From Gammaproteobacteria bacterium (GTDB taxonomy: Bacteria > Pseudomonadota > Gammaproteobacteria > Ga0077554 > Ga007554), in contig JAKFXX010000003.1 of NCBI GenBank assembly GCA_021731145.1, forward strand, positions 58,825 to 122,824: DNA of 64,000 nt, given 5' to 3'. Of the stretch, positions 25,418 to 33,130 are shown piece after piece (position 1 is the first letter of the stretch; every line of letters starts with the position of its first letter). Under the pieces are notes generated by a model that saw nothing but the letters and a program-made list of their open reading frames with translations, made no database searches and was not told where the DNA came from. The position numbers were made by a program, and so were the translations under genes.

Positions 25418-27829
25418 ATGAACGCTGCACTGCCTTACACGCTCGATTTTGCTCAGATCAATATGAACGATGTCGCGCGTGTTGGCGGCAAAAACGCATC
25501 GCTTGGGCAGATGTTCAACGAGCTCAAGCCTCAGGGTGTGGGTGTGCTGGATGGTTTTGCGACGACGGCCGACGCCTACTGGTTATTGCTTTCAGAAAGA
25601 AATCTAAAAAACAGGTTGGGTGAGATTTTCTCCAGCTTTGACCCCGAAGATGTAAGTGAGCTGGCGGTGCGCGGTAGCCAGGCGCGTGCGGCGGTGATGG
25701 AGACGCCATTACCCGAAACGCTACGCAGTGCGGTCGTCGCGGCTTATGAGCAGCTTGGTCAGCGTCTGGGACGGGAGCCGGAACTGGCGGTGCGCTCCTC
25801 GGCAACGGCGGAGGATTTGCCCGAGGCCTCGTTCGCTGGCGCGGCAGAAACCTTTCTCAATGTGCGCGGGCGCGAGGGATTGCTGCATGCGGTGCATTCA
25901 TGCTTTGCTTCGCTGTTCACGGATCGCGCCATCAGCTACCGCGCCCGAATGGGTTATGACCAGCTCAGGGTGGCGCTCTCGGTCGGCGTGATGCCGATGG
26001 TGCGTTCCGACAAGGCCAGCTCTGGCGTGATCTTCACGCTCGATACCGAAACGGGGTTCCGTGATGCCGTGGTGGTGACGAGTTCCTATGGTCTGGGTGA
26101 GTTTGTAGTGCAGGGCATCGTTACGCCCGACGAATGGATGGTATTTAAACCCACACTGGCGCTGGGACTACGTCCCATTATCGGGCGGCGGTTGGGATCA
26201 AAGGAAATGCGGCTGGTTTACGCCGATAGCAGCCGCGCCACCCGCAGTGAACAGGTGCCTGTTGCTGAGCGTCGCCACTTCTCCCTCAGTGATGAGGAAG
26301 TGCTTACGCTGGCACGCTGGGCCTGTGTGATCGAAGAGCACTATTCGGCCTTGGTCAATCATCCGCAGCCGATGGACCTCGAATGGGCCAAAGACGGCCT
26401 GACGGGCGAGCTGTTTATCCTGCAGGCGCGCCCGGAGACGGTCCATTCCGCGAAACCGCGCACCGCCGCCGCTGAGCGCTATTACTTGAAGGGCGCGCCC
26501 GGCGTGCCGCTGGTGACAGGCCAGGCCGTCGGTGAAAAAGTTGGTGTTGGCCGTGTGCGCGTGGTGCGGGAGATCTCCGGCCTTTCGAGCGTGCAGCCTG
26601 GCGAAGTGCTCGTCGCCGAAAACACGGATCCGGACTGGGAGCCGGTGATGCGCAAGGTGGCGGCCATCGTCACCGACCAAGGGGGGCGCACCGCCCATGC
26701 CGCCATTGTGTCGCGTGAATTTGGCCTGCCGTGCATCGTGGGTACCGGCAATGCGACCCGAACCCTGCAGGACGGTGCTGACGTCACCGTTTGCTGCGCC
26801 GAAGGGGCGGAGGGGCACGTCTACCCCGGGCACGTCCTGTTTGAGATAGAACACATCGACGCGGTAACCGTGCCCAAGACACGCACCTCAATCATGCTCA
26901 CCGTTGGCGATCCCGGCCAGGCGCTGGCGCTGAGCGCCATTCCCAACGCAGGCGTGGGGCTGGCGCGCACTGAATTCATCATCACGCATCACATTGGCAT
27001 CCACCCGATGGCGCTGGCGCGCTACCCCAATCTCACCGACCCCCAAGCTGTCACGGAAATCGGTATGCGCATCGGAGATGAAGACCCGCACGAGTTTTTT
27101 ATAAGGCGTTTCAGCGAGGGCGTGGGGCGCATCGCTGCCGCCTTTTATCCCAAGCCCGTCATCGTCCGCACCAGTGATTTCAAAACCAACGAGTACGCGC
27201 AGCTTTTGGGCGGGCGCGAGTTCGAGCCGGACGAAGAAAATCCGATGCTCGGCTTTCGCGGCGCGTCGCGTTACTACGATCCGCGTTATGCCGACGGCTT
27301 TGCCCTCGAATGTGCGGCGCTGCTACGCGTGCGGCGCGATATGGGGCTGACCAACGTCAAGGTGATGATCCCATTCTGCCGCACGGTTCAGGAAGCAGCG
27401 CGTGTAATTGAGGTCATGGCGGCCAACGGCCTGCGGCAAGGCGAGCAGGGTTTGGAGGTGTATGGCATGTGTGAACTGCCGGCGAATATCATGTTGGCCG
27501 ATGAGTTTCTGCGCATTTTTGACGGCTATTCCATCGGCTCGAATGATTTGACACAACTGGTGCTCGGAATTGACCGCGATTCGGGCACGATTGCGCATCT
27601 CTTTGACGAACGCAATGATGCCGTGCGCAAGATGATCGCTATGGCAATTGAGGCTGCCAAGCGTGCCGGTAAGCCAATTGGCATTTGCGGGCAGGCGCCT
27701 TCCGATTACCCGGAGTTTGCCGCCTGGCTCGTCGAAGCGGGAATCGATTCGATCTCACTCAACCCCGATACGGCGATTAAAACCTCGCTGGTCATCGCCG
27801 CCGCAGAGTCGAAAAGAGTGCAAGCATAA
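25418..27829 (+). CDS. ppsA: Phosphoenolpyruvate synthase
   Basis: 803 residues, close to the usual 790-800. The N-terminal ATP-grasp part (VGGKNASLGQMFNEL, AVRSSATAEDLPEASFAG), the swivelling phospho-His domain (TDQGGRTAHAAIVSRE) and the C-terminal PEP-binding barrel (GYGMCELPAN, GSNDLTQLVLGIDRDS) are all present. The enzyme makes PEP from pyruvate and ATP, giving AMP and phosphate, for gluconeogenesis. GGAGAAG precedes the ATG. The His-domain motif reads GGRTAHA where many enzymes have GGRTCHA, a minor variant. Confidence 0.97.
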   Translation: MNAALPYTLDFAQINMNDVARVGGKNASLGQMFNELKPQGVGVLDGFATTADAYWLLLSERNLKNRLGEIFSSFDPEDVSELAVRGSQARAAVMETPLPETLRSAVVAAYEQLGQRLGREPELAVRSSATAEDLPEASFAGAAETFLNVRGREGLLHAVHSCFASLFTDRAISYRARMGYDQLRVALSVGVMPMVRSDKASSGVIFTLDTETGFRDAVVVTSSYGLGEFVVQGIVTPDEWMVFKPTLALGLRPIIGRRLGSKEMRLVYADSSRATRSEQVPVAERRHFSLSDEEVLTLARWACVIEEHYSALVNHPQPMDLEWAKDGLTGELFILQARPETVHSAKPRTAAAERYYLKGAPGVPLVTGQAVGEKVGVGRVRVVREISGLSSVQPGEVLVAENTDPDWEPVMRKVAAIVTDQGGRTAHAAIVSREFGLPCIVGTGNATRTLQDGADVTVCCAEGAEGHVYPGHVLFEIEHIDAVTVPKTRTSIMLTVGDPGQALALSAIPNAGVGLARTEFIITHHIGIHPMALARYPNLTDPQAVTEIGMRIGDEDPHEFFIRRFSEGVGRIAAAFYPKPVIVRTSDFKTNEYAQLLGGREFEPDEENPMLGFRGASRYYDPRYADGFALECAALLRVRRDMGLTNVKVMIPFCRTVQEAARVIEVMAANGLRQGEQGLEVYGMCELPANIMLADEFLRIFDGYSIGSNDLTQLVLGIDRDSGTIAHLFDERNDAVRKMIAMAIEAAKRAGKPIGICGQAPSDYPEFAAWLVEAGIDSISLNPDTAIKTSLVIAAAESKRVQA

Positions 27830-27871
27830 TCGTAAATATCCTCATGTTCGTGATTTACAACGGAGTTTGAA

Positions 27872-27982
27872 ATGGTGAAATTCCATGATGCGTTAAACGA
27901 TGGCCTTCGGGATTTTATAGGTAATCAACACATATTTTCTAACCAATGCCCACCATGCCAACATATCCCGGCAAGCTTTTGA
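27872..27982 (+). pseudogene. 5' remnant of a pyridoxamine 5'-phosphate oxidase-like gene
   Basis: A frame with a good ribosome site (ACGGAG) starts MVKFHDALNDGLRDFIGNQHIF. This looks like the N-terminus of the PNPOx-like flavin family (typically ...FIxxQHIFFVAT..LSPKG). Similarity stops at about 27937, exactly where the convergent GST gene ends (27939), and the frame closes at 27982. It appears to be the stump left when the GST-bearing segment replaced the rest. The family call rests on 22 residues. Confidence 0.55.
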
Positions 27983-28535
27983 TATTTGCCATCCATTTTT
28001 TTATTGCAGGGTAGCCATCAATCGCCACGCCTCCTTCGGGCGCAAGCGCGACGTAAGGATAGCAAGCGATGTCCGCAATGGTCGGATGATCCAGCGCCAG
28101 CCAATTGCGTGACTCAAGATGCTGTTCTATCACCTTCAGGATGCTGACGCCCATCTCCTGGCATGGCTGTAAATCCCACGGGCGTTTGAAGATCAGTATT
28201 GCCCGCGCCCGTGCCAACCCATACAAAATTTCATTTTGCGACACTGTCAGCCATTGCATCACTGCCGCCATATCCTGCGCTTCAAGCGGTAGCCAGGAAT
28301 CCCCGCCATAGCGGCGCGCGAGATATACCAGGATAGCTGTGGAGTCCCATACAATGACATCCCCGTCCTCAAGCACAGGAATTTGACCACGCGGATTCAG
28401 TTTTAGAAAAGACGGATTTTGATGGTCGCCTTTGGCAAGATTGATGGGGACGGTTTCGTACTCTTTTTTCAGCAGAGATAGCATCAGGCGGATCTTGTAG
28501 CAATTGCCGGAGAGCGACATGTCGTAGAGTTTCAT
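27939..28535 (-). CDS. Glutathione S-transferase family protein
   Basis: 198 residues: a thioredoxin-like N-terminal domain (MKLYDMSLSGNCYKIRLMLSLL, NPRGQIPVLEDGDVIVWDSTAIL) and a helical C-terminal domain. It should conjugate or reduce electrophiles using glutathione. Its start overlaps the mobA stop by 4 nt. The 18 nt around its start codon are identical to those around the moaB start, and its end abuts a gene stump, so it looks inserted into the cofactor operon. A cofactor role is not implied. Confidence 0.88.
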   Translation of the reverse strand: MKLYDMSLSGNCYKIRLMLSLLKKEYETVPINLAKGDHQNPSFLKLNPRGQIPVLEDGDVIVWDSTAILVYLARRYGGDSWLPLEAQDMAAVMQWLTVSQNEILYGLARARAILIFKRPWDLQPCQEMGVSILKVIEQHLESRNWLALDHPTIADIACYPYVALAPEGGVAIDGYPAIKKWMANIKSLPGYVGMVGIG

Positions 28536-29167
28536 GCGGTTTTCTCTTGAACCGGGTGAATCATGCTGGTGAGCCCTATATTCTCAATTGCTATCAGTTC
28601 CTCGCGGGTGTTGATATTGTAAAACGCGGTGGGTTGATCAGAAAAATCGGCAAGTGCAAGCTTCTGGCGTTGCAGCCAGAGTTCGACTTTGTTATCGCCT
28701 TGATTGAGATAATTGAGAATGCTTGCCGCGAGTTCCCGGCGCAGCAGGGTGAACAGGGGTTGGATACGCATGCCATCATGCACGGTGCATACCTCGGCGT
28801 GATTTCGCGCGAGTGTGGATGACAGACGCAGCATCAGGTCTGGCGGCAGGAGAGGGGTGTCGCAAGGAACGGTGAGTATGTATTCGGTGGTCGCCGCAAG
28901 CATCGCGCTGGCTATGCCGGCAAGAGGCCCGGGGTGATCGGGCAGGATATCCGCAACTACCGGATAACCAAATCCAGCGTAGCGGTCAAGGTCGCGGTTG
29001 GCGCTGATAATGATATTTCCTGCTTGCGGTTCAAGGGCAGCAATGACATGGGCGACCAGTGGTTTGCCACGCAACCCAATCAATCCTTTATCAACGCCAC
29101 CCATGCGGCGGGCTTGTCCTCCAGCGAGGATGACGCCAGTGATCTTGCTGCGTGATAGTCCAGTCAT
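28532..29167 (-). CDS. mobA: Molybdenum cofactor guanylyltransferase MobA
   Basis: About 211 residues with the nucleotidyltransferase start GVILAGGQARRMGGVDKGL, the metal/substrate segment VPCDTPLLP and the HDGMRIQPLFTLL region of MobA. It attaches GMP to molybdopterin to form MGD for DMSO-reductase-family enzymes such as assimilatory nitrate reductase. It follows moeA by 15 nt on the same strand. The ATG at 29167 is preferred over the GTG at 29179. Confidence 0.92.
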   Translation of the reverse strand: MTGLSRSKITGVILAGGQARRMGGVDKGLIGLRGKPLVAHVIAALEPQAGNIIISANRDLDRYAGFGYPVVADILPDHPGPLAGIASAMLAATTEYILTVPCDTPLLPPDLMLRLSSTLARNHAEVCTVHDGMRIQPLFTLLRRELAASILNYLNQGDNKVELWLQRQKLALADFSDQPTAFYNINTREELIAIENIGLTSMIHPVQEKTA

Positions 29168-29182
29168 TTTCTTTCTCACACT

Positions 29183-30451
29183 TTATGTAAGCAATTCCGT
29201 GAAAGGGATAAAGCTGACCATTTGGTCGCGTTGCACAGTATGCCCTTCGGGGATGATGACCATGCCCTGTGCCCAACTGACTGAAGATAGCGCGGCGGAG
29301 CTTTGATTCGGAAAAATGACGGCGCGGGTTTTGCCGTCTTCCGCAGTAGCCAATCGGGCGCGCAGGTATTCGCGGCGGTGGCCTGCTTTGGGCCAGTCGA
29401 AATCTGCTTTTACATATACGCTTTGTGGAAGCACGTTAATCATGCCCTGACGGCGCAGAATAAAGGGGCGCGCGAATAGGCAGAAGGTGGCAAACACAGA
29501 TACGGGGTTGCCGGGCAGACCGAAAAACGGCGTCGATCCGATGGTGCCGAAGGCGAGTGGCTTGCCTGGCTTCATGGCGATGCGCCACAAGTCGATGTGT
29601 CCCAAGCCGTCGACGGCGGCCTTGACATGATCCTCTTCGCCTACCGATACGCCGCCACTGGTGATGACAACATCCGCTTGCCGCGCCGCCGCAGCAAGGA
29701 TGGTGCGGGTTGCCTCCAGATTATCCGGTACGATCCCCAAATCGATGATTTCGCAACCAAGCGCCCGCAGCAGTCCAGTGAGGGTATAGCGATTGGCATT
29801 GTAGATCTTGCCCGGTGCAAGCGGGTTGCCTGGGGCGACAAGCTCATCGCCGGTGCAGAATATCGCCACGCGCAAGGTACGATAGACGGGCAATTGCGCC
29901 AAGCCCACCGATGCCGCGAGTCCCATGTCCTGCGGACGCAGCTTTGTCCCGGCCGAAAGTATTACAGTGCCAGCGGCAATATCCTCCCCTGCGCGCCGCA
30001 CGTTCTGACCGCTTTTTATCGGGTGCTGGATGATAACCCTATCTTCTTCGGCGTGGCAGTGCTCCTGCATTACCACCGTATCAGCGCCGGGCGGCAAGGG
30101 TGCGCCGGTGAAAATCCGCGCTGCGGTTCCGGGCAATAAAGGGTGGCCGATCTGTCCCGCTGGAATGCGTTGCGAGACGCATAGTCGCGTTTCGCCCTGT
30201 GCATGGATATCACGATAGGCGAAGGCATAACCGTCCATTGCGCTGTTGTCGGCGGTGGGCACATCGAGGGTCGATGTTTGAGATTGCGCCAGAATTCGTC
30301 CTAGCGTGTTTGATATATCGGCGTATTCAATCTCATCGACCGGCTGTGCCTTGGTCAATAGCAAAGCCAAGGCGTCATCGACGCTCATCAACTTTTTTTC
30401 AGTGAAGCAGGGGTCAGTCATGGGTGTGGTGATTAACCTTTTTTCAGGCAT
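29183..30451 (-). CDS. moeA: Molybdopterin molybdenumtransferase MoeA
   Basis: About 422 residues. Typical MoeA landmarks are the early SVDDALALLL, PTADNSAMDGYA, RIFTGAPLPPGADTVVMQE, FCTGDELV, ITSGGVSVGEEDHVK and GLPGNPVS. It inserts molybdate into adenylylated molybdopterin. The ATG at 30451 has AAAGG about 8 nt upstream and overlaps the moaB end by 8 nt; a later start at residue 11 is possible. It belongs to moaB-moeA-mobA, divergent from the sensor and nitrate genes. Confidence 0.93.
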   Translation of the reverse strand: MPEKRLITTPMTDPCFTEKKLMSVDDALALLLTKAQPVDEIEYADISNTLGRILAQSQTSTLDVPTADNSAMDGYAFAYRDIHAQGETRLCVSQRIPAGQIGHPLLPGTAARIFTGAPLPPGADTVVMQEHCHAEEDRVIIQHPIKSGQNVRRAGEDIAAGTVILSAGTKLRPQDMGLAASVGLAQLPVYRTLRVAIFCTGDELVAPGNPLAPGKIYNANRYTLTGLLRALGCEIIDLGIVPDNLEATRTILAAAARQADVVITSGGVSVGEEDHVKAAVDGLGHIDLWRIAMKPGKPLAFGTIGSTPFFGLPGNPVSVFATFCLFARPFILRRQGMINVLPQSVYVKADFDWPKAGHRREYLRARLATAEDGKTRAVIFPNQSSAALSSVSWAQGMVIIPEGHTVQRDQMVSFIPFTELLT

Positions 30452-30983
30452 TGTGCCCTTTACGGGTACGTGGAATGAGTTCAATAAAATTGCATGGGCG
30501 ATGACGGCTGTCCAATTGGTACTGGAGGATATGATCCCATGCGGTGCGGCAGGCGTTGGTCGAGCCGGGCATGGCGAAAATCAAAGTGCCATTGGCGATA
30601 CCCGCAAACGCGCGTGATTGCAGCGTTGAGGTCTTGATGTCCTGGTAAGAGATGGAGCGGAACAGTTCGCCGAACCCATCAATCTCTTTATCCAGCAACG
30701 GGCGCACTGCCTCCGGCGTGATATCGCGCCAAGTGACGCCGGTGCCGCCGGTGATGAGCACCGCATCGACACTGGTCTGCGCAATCCAGCCCGACAGGAT
30801 AGCGCGGATCTTATAGATGTCATCTAAAGCAATCACTTTTTCTGCAAGAGCGTGTCCGGCCGTGGTCAGGCTCTCAACCAGAAGCCTGCCGGAGGTGTCC
30901 GTCTCTTCAGTGCGGGTGTCGGAGACCGTTAGCACAGCGATATTGATGGGGATGAAATTGTCTTGTTTCTGGTCGATTTTCAT
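30444..30983 (-). CDS. moaB: MoaB/MogA-type molybdopterin adenylyltransferase
   Basis: About 179 residues with the family signatures INIAVLTVSDTR, DAVLITGGTGVTWRDITPEAV and the late AFAGIANGTLIFAMPGST. The size and ending fit MoaB better than MogA. It adenylylates molybdopterin before MoeA acts. The ATG at 30983 (MKIDQ) has AGAGAAAACC upstream. It is the first gene of the Mo-cofactor operon; its promoter region faces the sensor gene. Confidence 0.9.
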   Translation of the reverse strand: MKIDQKQDNFIPINIAVLTVSDTRTEETDTSGRLLVESLTTAGHALAEKVIALDDIYKIRAILSGWIAQTSVDAVLITGGTGVTWRDITPEAVRPLLDKEIDGFGELFRSISYQDIKTSTLQSRAFAGIANGTLIFAMPGSTNACRTAWDHILQYQLDSRHRPCNFIELIPRTRKGHNA

Positions 30984-31081
30984 GCGGTTTTCTCTGGTGT
31001 TTAACTCTGGCACGCGGATTGGAGTGCGCTAGTCATATTCTCCCGCCTTTGCCCGATCTTGTCACGCCCACGTGAATGGGT

Positions 31082-31098
31082 TGTTCCAAAAAAGTGCG
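31082..31098. promoter_or_regulatory. Candidate NtrC-like site upstream of the PDC sensor gene
   Basis: The 17-mer TGTTCCAAAAAAGTGCG matches 12 of 17 positions of the glnA-type NtrC site. Its core CCAAAAAAGTGC is identical to that at 32230-32241. It lies about 60 bp before a weak sigma-54 promoter match. Confidence 0.45.
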
Positions 31099-31158
31099 AA
31101 TTTGTCCGATGGCGGTGTATTTTTTATGCAACGTATTGTATGGCAATAAAATTATTGT

Positions 31159-31174
31159 TGGCGTGATAAATGCT
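31159..31174 (+). promoter_or_regulatory. Candidate sigma-54 promoter of the PDC sensor gene
   Basis: TGGCGTGATAAATGCT has the essential GG and GC 10 nt apart, but deviates at other -24 and -12 positions. It is followed 50 nt later by the start codon. The match alone is weak; the upstream NtrC-like core adds support. Confidence 0.4.
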
Positions 31175-31223
31175 TATTGCAAGGTGACAGGACTGTAGTG
31201 TGTCCTTGAAAAAGAGGAAATCC

Positions 31224-32171
31224 ATGAGCACCATGAGTTATATCAGCATTATCGAACGTTATCATGAATACCGTGCCGCAATACAGGAATTGCTGGCCTC
31301 GATCATCACCGGCATTGCCGATAAACGGCTGCTGGATGACGTGGATGCTCAGCAAAAGTCGATACAGTGCCTGGTTCAGCACTATCCCTTCGTTGATCTT
31401 CTATATACATTGGACGGCAGCGGCATTCAAACCAGTGACAATATCAATACGCATGGAAAAATCATTGCTGCCAGTGACGGCAAAGGCAAGGATCGCAGTC
31501 AGCGGCCCTATTATCTGCTGGCGCGGGAAGGTAAATCCGTGGTGGTGACAGAGCCCTATCTGTCCAGCGCAAGCAGAAAACTGTGCGTCTCCGCCGCAAT
31601 AATGCTGATGGATGAGAAGCAACAGGTCAAGGGCTATATTGTGCTTGATATCGACCTGGGCGAGACGGTCGAGTTTCTTATGGGAGATACCGGACGGCGG
31701 CGTTTTCAGCCGTATTTCAAATTGGTTTATATTATGATTGTGACCGGATTGTTTACCGTGGTTACAGCGCTGCTTCATTCCGCTTTCAGTGAAGTGGTGT
31801 CGTTGCTTTATACCGAAAATACCACGCATGAGTTGCAATTAAAGCCCTTCAGCGTGATTGTTTTTCTTACTCTCGCATTAGCGGTGTTTGATCTCGGGAA
31901 GACGACGCTGGAAGAAGAGGTGTTGATGCACAAGGACATCTTCCGCCACAGCTCAACGCGCCGTACCATTACGCGTTTTATGGCGGCGATTCTGATTGCG
32001 GTATCGATTGAGTCGTTGTTGTTGATGTTCAAATCCGCGCTGGGTGATGGTCATGATCTTGTGCAGGCGGTATGGATGATGCTGGCGGCGGTGGGTTTGC
32101 TGGTGGGCCTGGGGCTGTATGTTTTTCTCGGTGCCAAGGCGGAGGCGGTGTTGCTGCAATTACGCAAGTGA
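31224..32171 (+). CDS. PDC/Cache-type sensor domain membrane protein
   Basis: About 315 residues from the ATG at 31224 (GAGGA upstream). The N-terminal half is a PDC-type sensing domain (YPFVDLLYTLDGSGIQTSDNI ... RPYYLLAREGKSVVVTEPYLSSAS ... IVLDIDL). Unusually it has no membrane helix before it. The C-terminal half has four hydrophobic helices and a cytoplasmic linker. No kinase, GGDEF or methyl-acceptor domain is present. It may report a ligand to a separate partner; the neighbouring nasT-like gene is the obvious candidate, but this is inference. Confidence 0.72.
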   Translation: MSTMSYISIIERYHEYRAAIQELLASIITGIADKRLLDDVDAQQKSIQCLVQHYPFVDLLYTLDGSGIQTSDNINTHGKIIAASDGKGKDRSQRPYYLLAREGKSVVVTEPYLSSASRKLCVSAAIMLMDEKQQVKGYIVLDIDLGETVEFLMGDTGRRRFQPYFKLVYIMIVTGLFTVVTALLHSAFSEVVSLLYTENTTHELQLKPFSVIVFLTLALAVFDLGKTTLEEEVLMHKDIFRHSSTRRTITRFMAAILIAVSIESLLLMFKSALGDGHDLVQAVWMMLAAVGLLVGLGLYVFLGAKAEAVLLQLRK

Positions 32172-32225
32172 GTTTCCAGCGTCTGTGATGGTTCTGCACC
32201 ATGAACGCTCGCCAGGAATGGGGTT

Positions 32226-32242
32226 CTCACCAAAAAAGTGCA
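32226..32242. promoter_or_regulatory. Candidate NtrC binding site upstream of nasT
   Basis: CTCACCAAAAAAGTGCA matches 13 of 17 positions of the NtrC consensus built on TGCACC-N5-GGTGCA. It sits about 86 bp before the sigma-54 promoter, a normal enhancer distance. Confidence 0.55.
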
Positions 32243-32327
32243 TGCCAAACTGTTAAGGCAAAGGATGGAACGGAATATTGTTTGTAATGTATTGATTTAA
32301 TATGGCATTTGAAGGGATATCTGATCT

Positions 32328-32343
32328 TGGCATGTTGATTGCA
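32328..32343 (+). promoter_or_regulatory. Sigma-54 promoter of nasT
   Basis: TGGCATGTTGATTGCA differs from the consensus TGGCACG-N4-TTGCW at one position only (T for C). The predicted start is about 12 nt after the GC element, giving a leader of about 45 nt before the nasT ATG at 32400. Nitrogen control through NtrC fits nitrate assimilation. Confidence 0.72.
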
Positions 32344-32399
32344 GATGCTCTGATCAGGTTCGGTTGGGTTTCACGGGTTAATGCGGGACATGCATCAAA

Positions 32400-32972
32400 A
32401 TGCGCATCATGCTAGTAGATGAAGACCCGCAGCGAAACGCTTTGCTTCTCCAGGCATTCAAGGAGGCCGGGCATAGCGTTGTCGCGCAGGTTGATCCCGG
32501 TGATAACCTGTATGTGCGTGTCCGTGAATTACAACCCGATGTGGTGATTATCGATACGGAATCACCGAGTCGAGATACTTTAGAGCATATATGTGTAATC
32601 AGCCGTGATCAGCCACGGCCTATAGTGATGTTTACGCATGATGGCGATAGTGAAAAAATCCGTGCCGCAGTGAAGGCGGGCGTAAGCGCCTATGTGGTGG
32701 GCGGGCTCAGCATCGAACGCATCAAACCCATTATTGATGTTGCGATGGCCAGGTTTGACGAGCATCAAGCGCTCAAGCGCGATCTGGAAAGGACGAATGA
32801 AACCCTGGCGGAGCGCAAGCACATAGAGCGTGCCAAAGGGGTGGTGATGAAGCAGCGTAAATGCACGGAAGACGAGGCTTTTCGCTTGCTGCGCAAGATG
32901 GCGATGGATCGTAACATGCGCTTGATCGAGGTGGCCAACAGCATTAATACGGCCGCAGATATTCTGGCGTAA
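32400..32972 (+). CDS. nasT: NasT-like ANTAR antitermination regulator
   Basis: 190 residues: a receiver-like domain (IMLVDEDPQRN, possible phospho-acceptor in VVIIDTES) and a C-terminal ANTAR domain (ERAKGVVMKQRKCTEDEAFRLLRKMAMDRNMRLIEVANSI). ANTAR proteins bind pairs of RNA hairpins and block downstream terminators. The target motif is present right after this gene, in front of nrtA. In pseudomonads NasT is held by the nitrate sensor NasS; no NasS gene is in this window. Confidence 0.93.
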   Translation: MRIMLVDEDPQRNALLLQAFKEAGHSVVAQVDPGDNLYVRVRELQPDVVIIDTESPSRDTLEHICVISRDQPRPIVMFTHDGDSEKIRAAVKAGVSAYVVGGLSIERIKPIIDVAMARFDEHQALKRDLERTNETLAERKHIERAKGVVMKQRKCTEDEAFRLLRKMAMDRNMRLIEVANSINTAADILA

Positions 32973-32990
32973 CAGTTTTTTAAAGTGCGT

Positions 32991-33044
32991 CTACCCAATG
33001 GCGGGTTGACATCACAAACACGGGCAAGCCAACGGCGGTTTGCC
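32991..33044 (+). promoter_or_regulatory. Two-hairpin ANTAR RNA target (antiterminator) in the nrtA leader
   Basis: Hairpin P1 (32991-33008) pairs CTACCC with GGGTTG, with one mismatch, around the loop AATGGC. Hairpin P2 (33023-33044) pairs GGCAAGCC with GGTTTGCC around the loop AACGGC. Both loops have six bases with A at position 1 and G at position 4, the known ANTAR recognition rule. The nasT-like gene lies just upstream and an intrinsic terminator follows 11 nt later. Confidence 0.85.
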
Positions 33045-33055
33045 ATACGGACAAC

Positions 33056-33105
33056 GGCGTCCATTCGTACAGGAAATATTCCTGTGCGAATGGACGCCTT
33101 TTTTT
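33056..33105 (+). terminator. Intrinsic terminator in the nrtA leader
   Basis: Two 20-nt arms (33056-33075 and 33079-33098) pair with one non-Watson-Crick position around a 3-nt loop, followed by seven T (33099-33105). It ends 25 nt before the nrtA start codon, so it should stop transcription unless NasT acts on the upstream hairpins. Confidence 0.92.
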
Positions 33106-33130
33106 ACATTCAAAACGGGAGAAAGTGAAG

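Noticed and set aside
28532..31013. Molybdenum-cofactor riboswitch
   Set aside because: No gap of sufficient length before moaB shows the conserved multi-stem structure; the genes overlap or are 15 nt apart.
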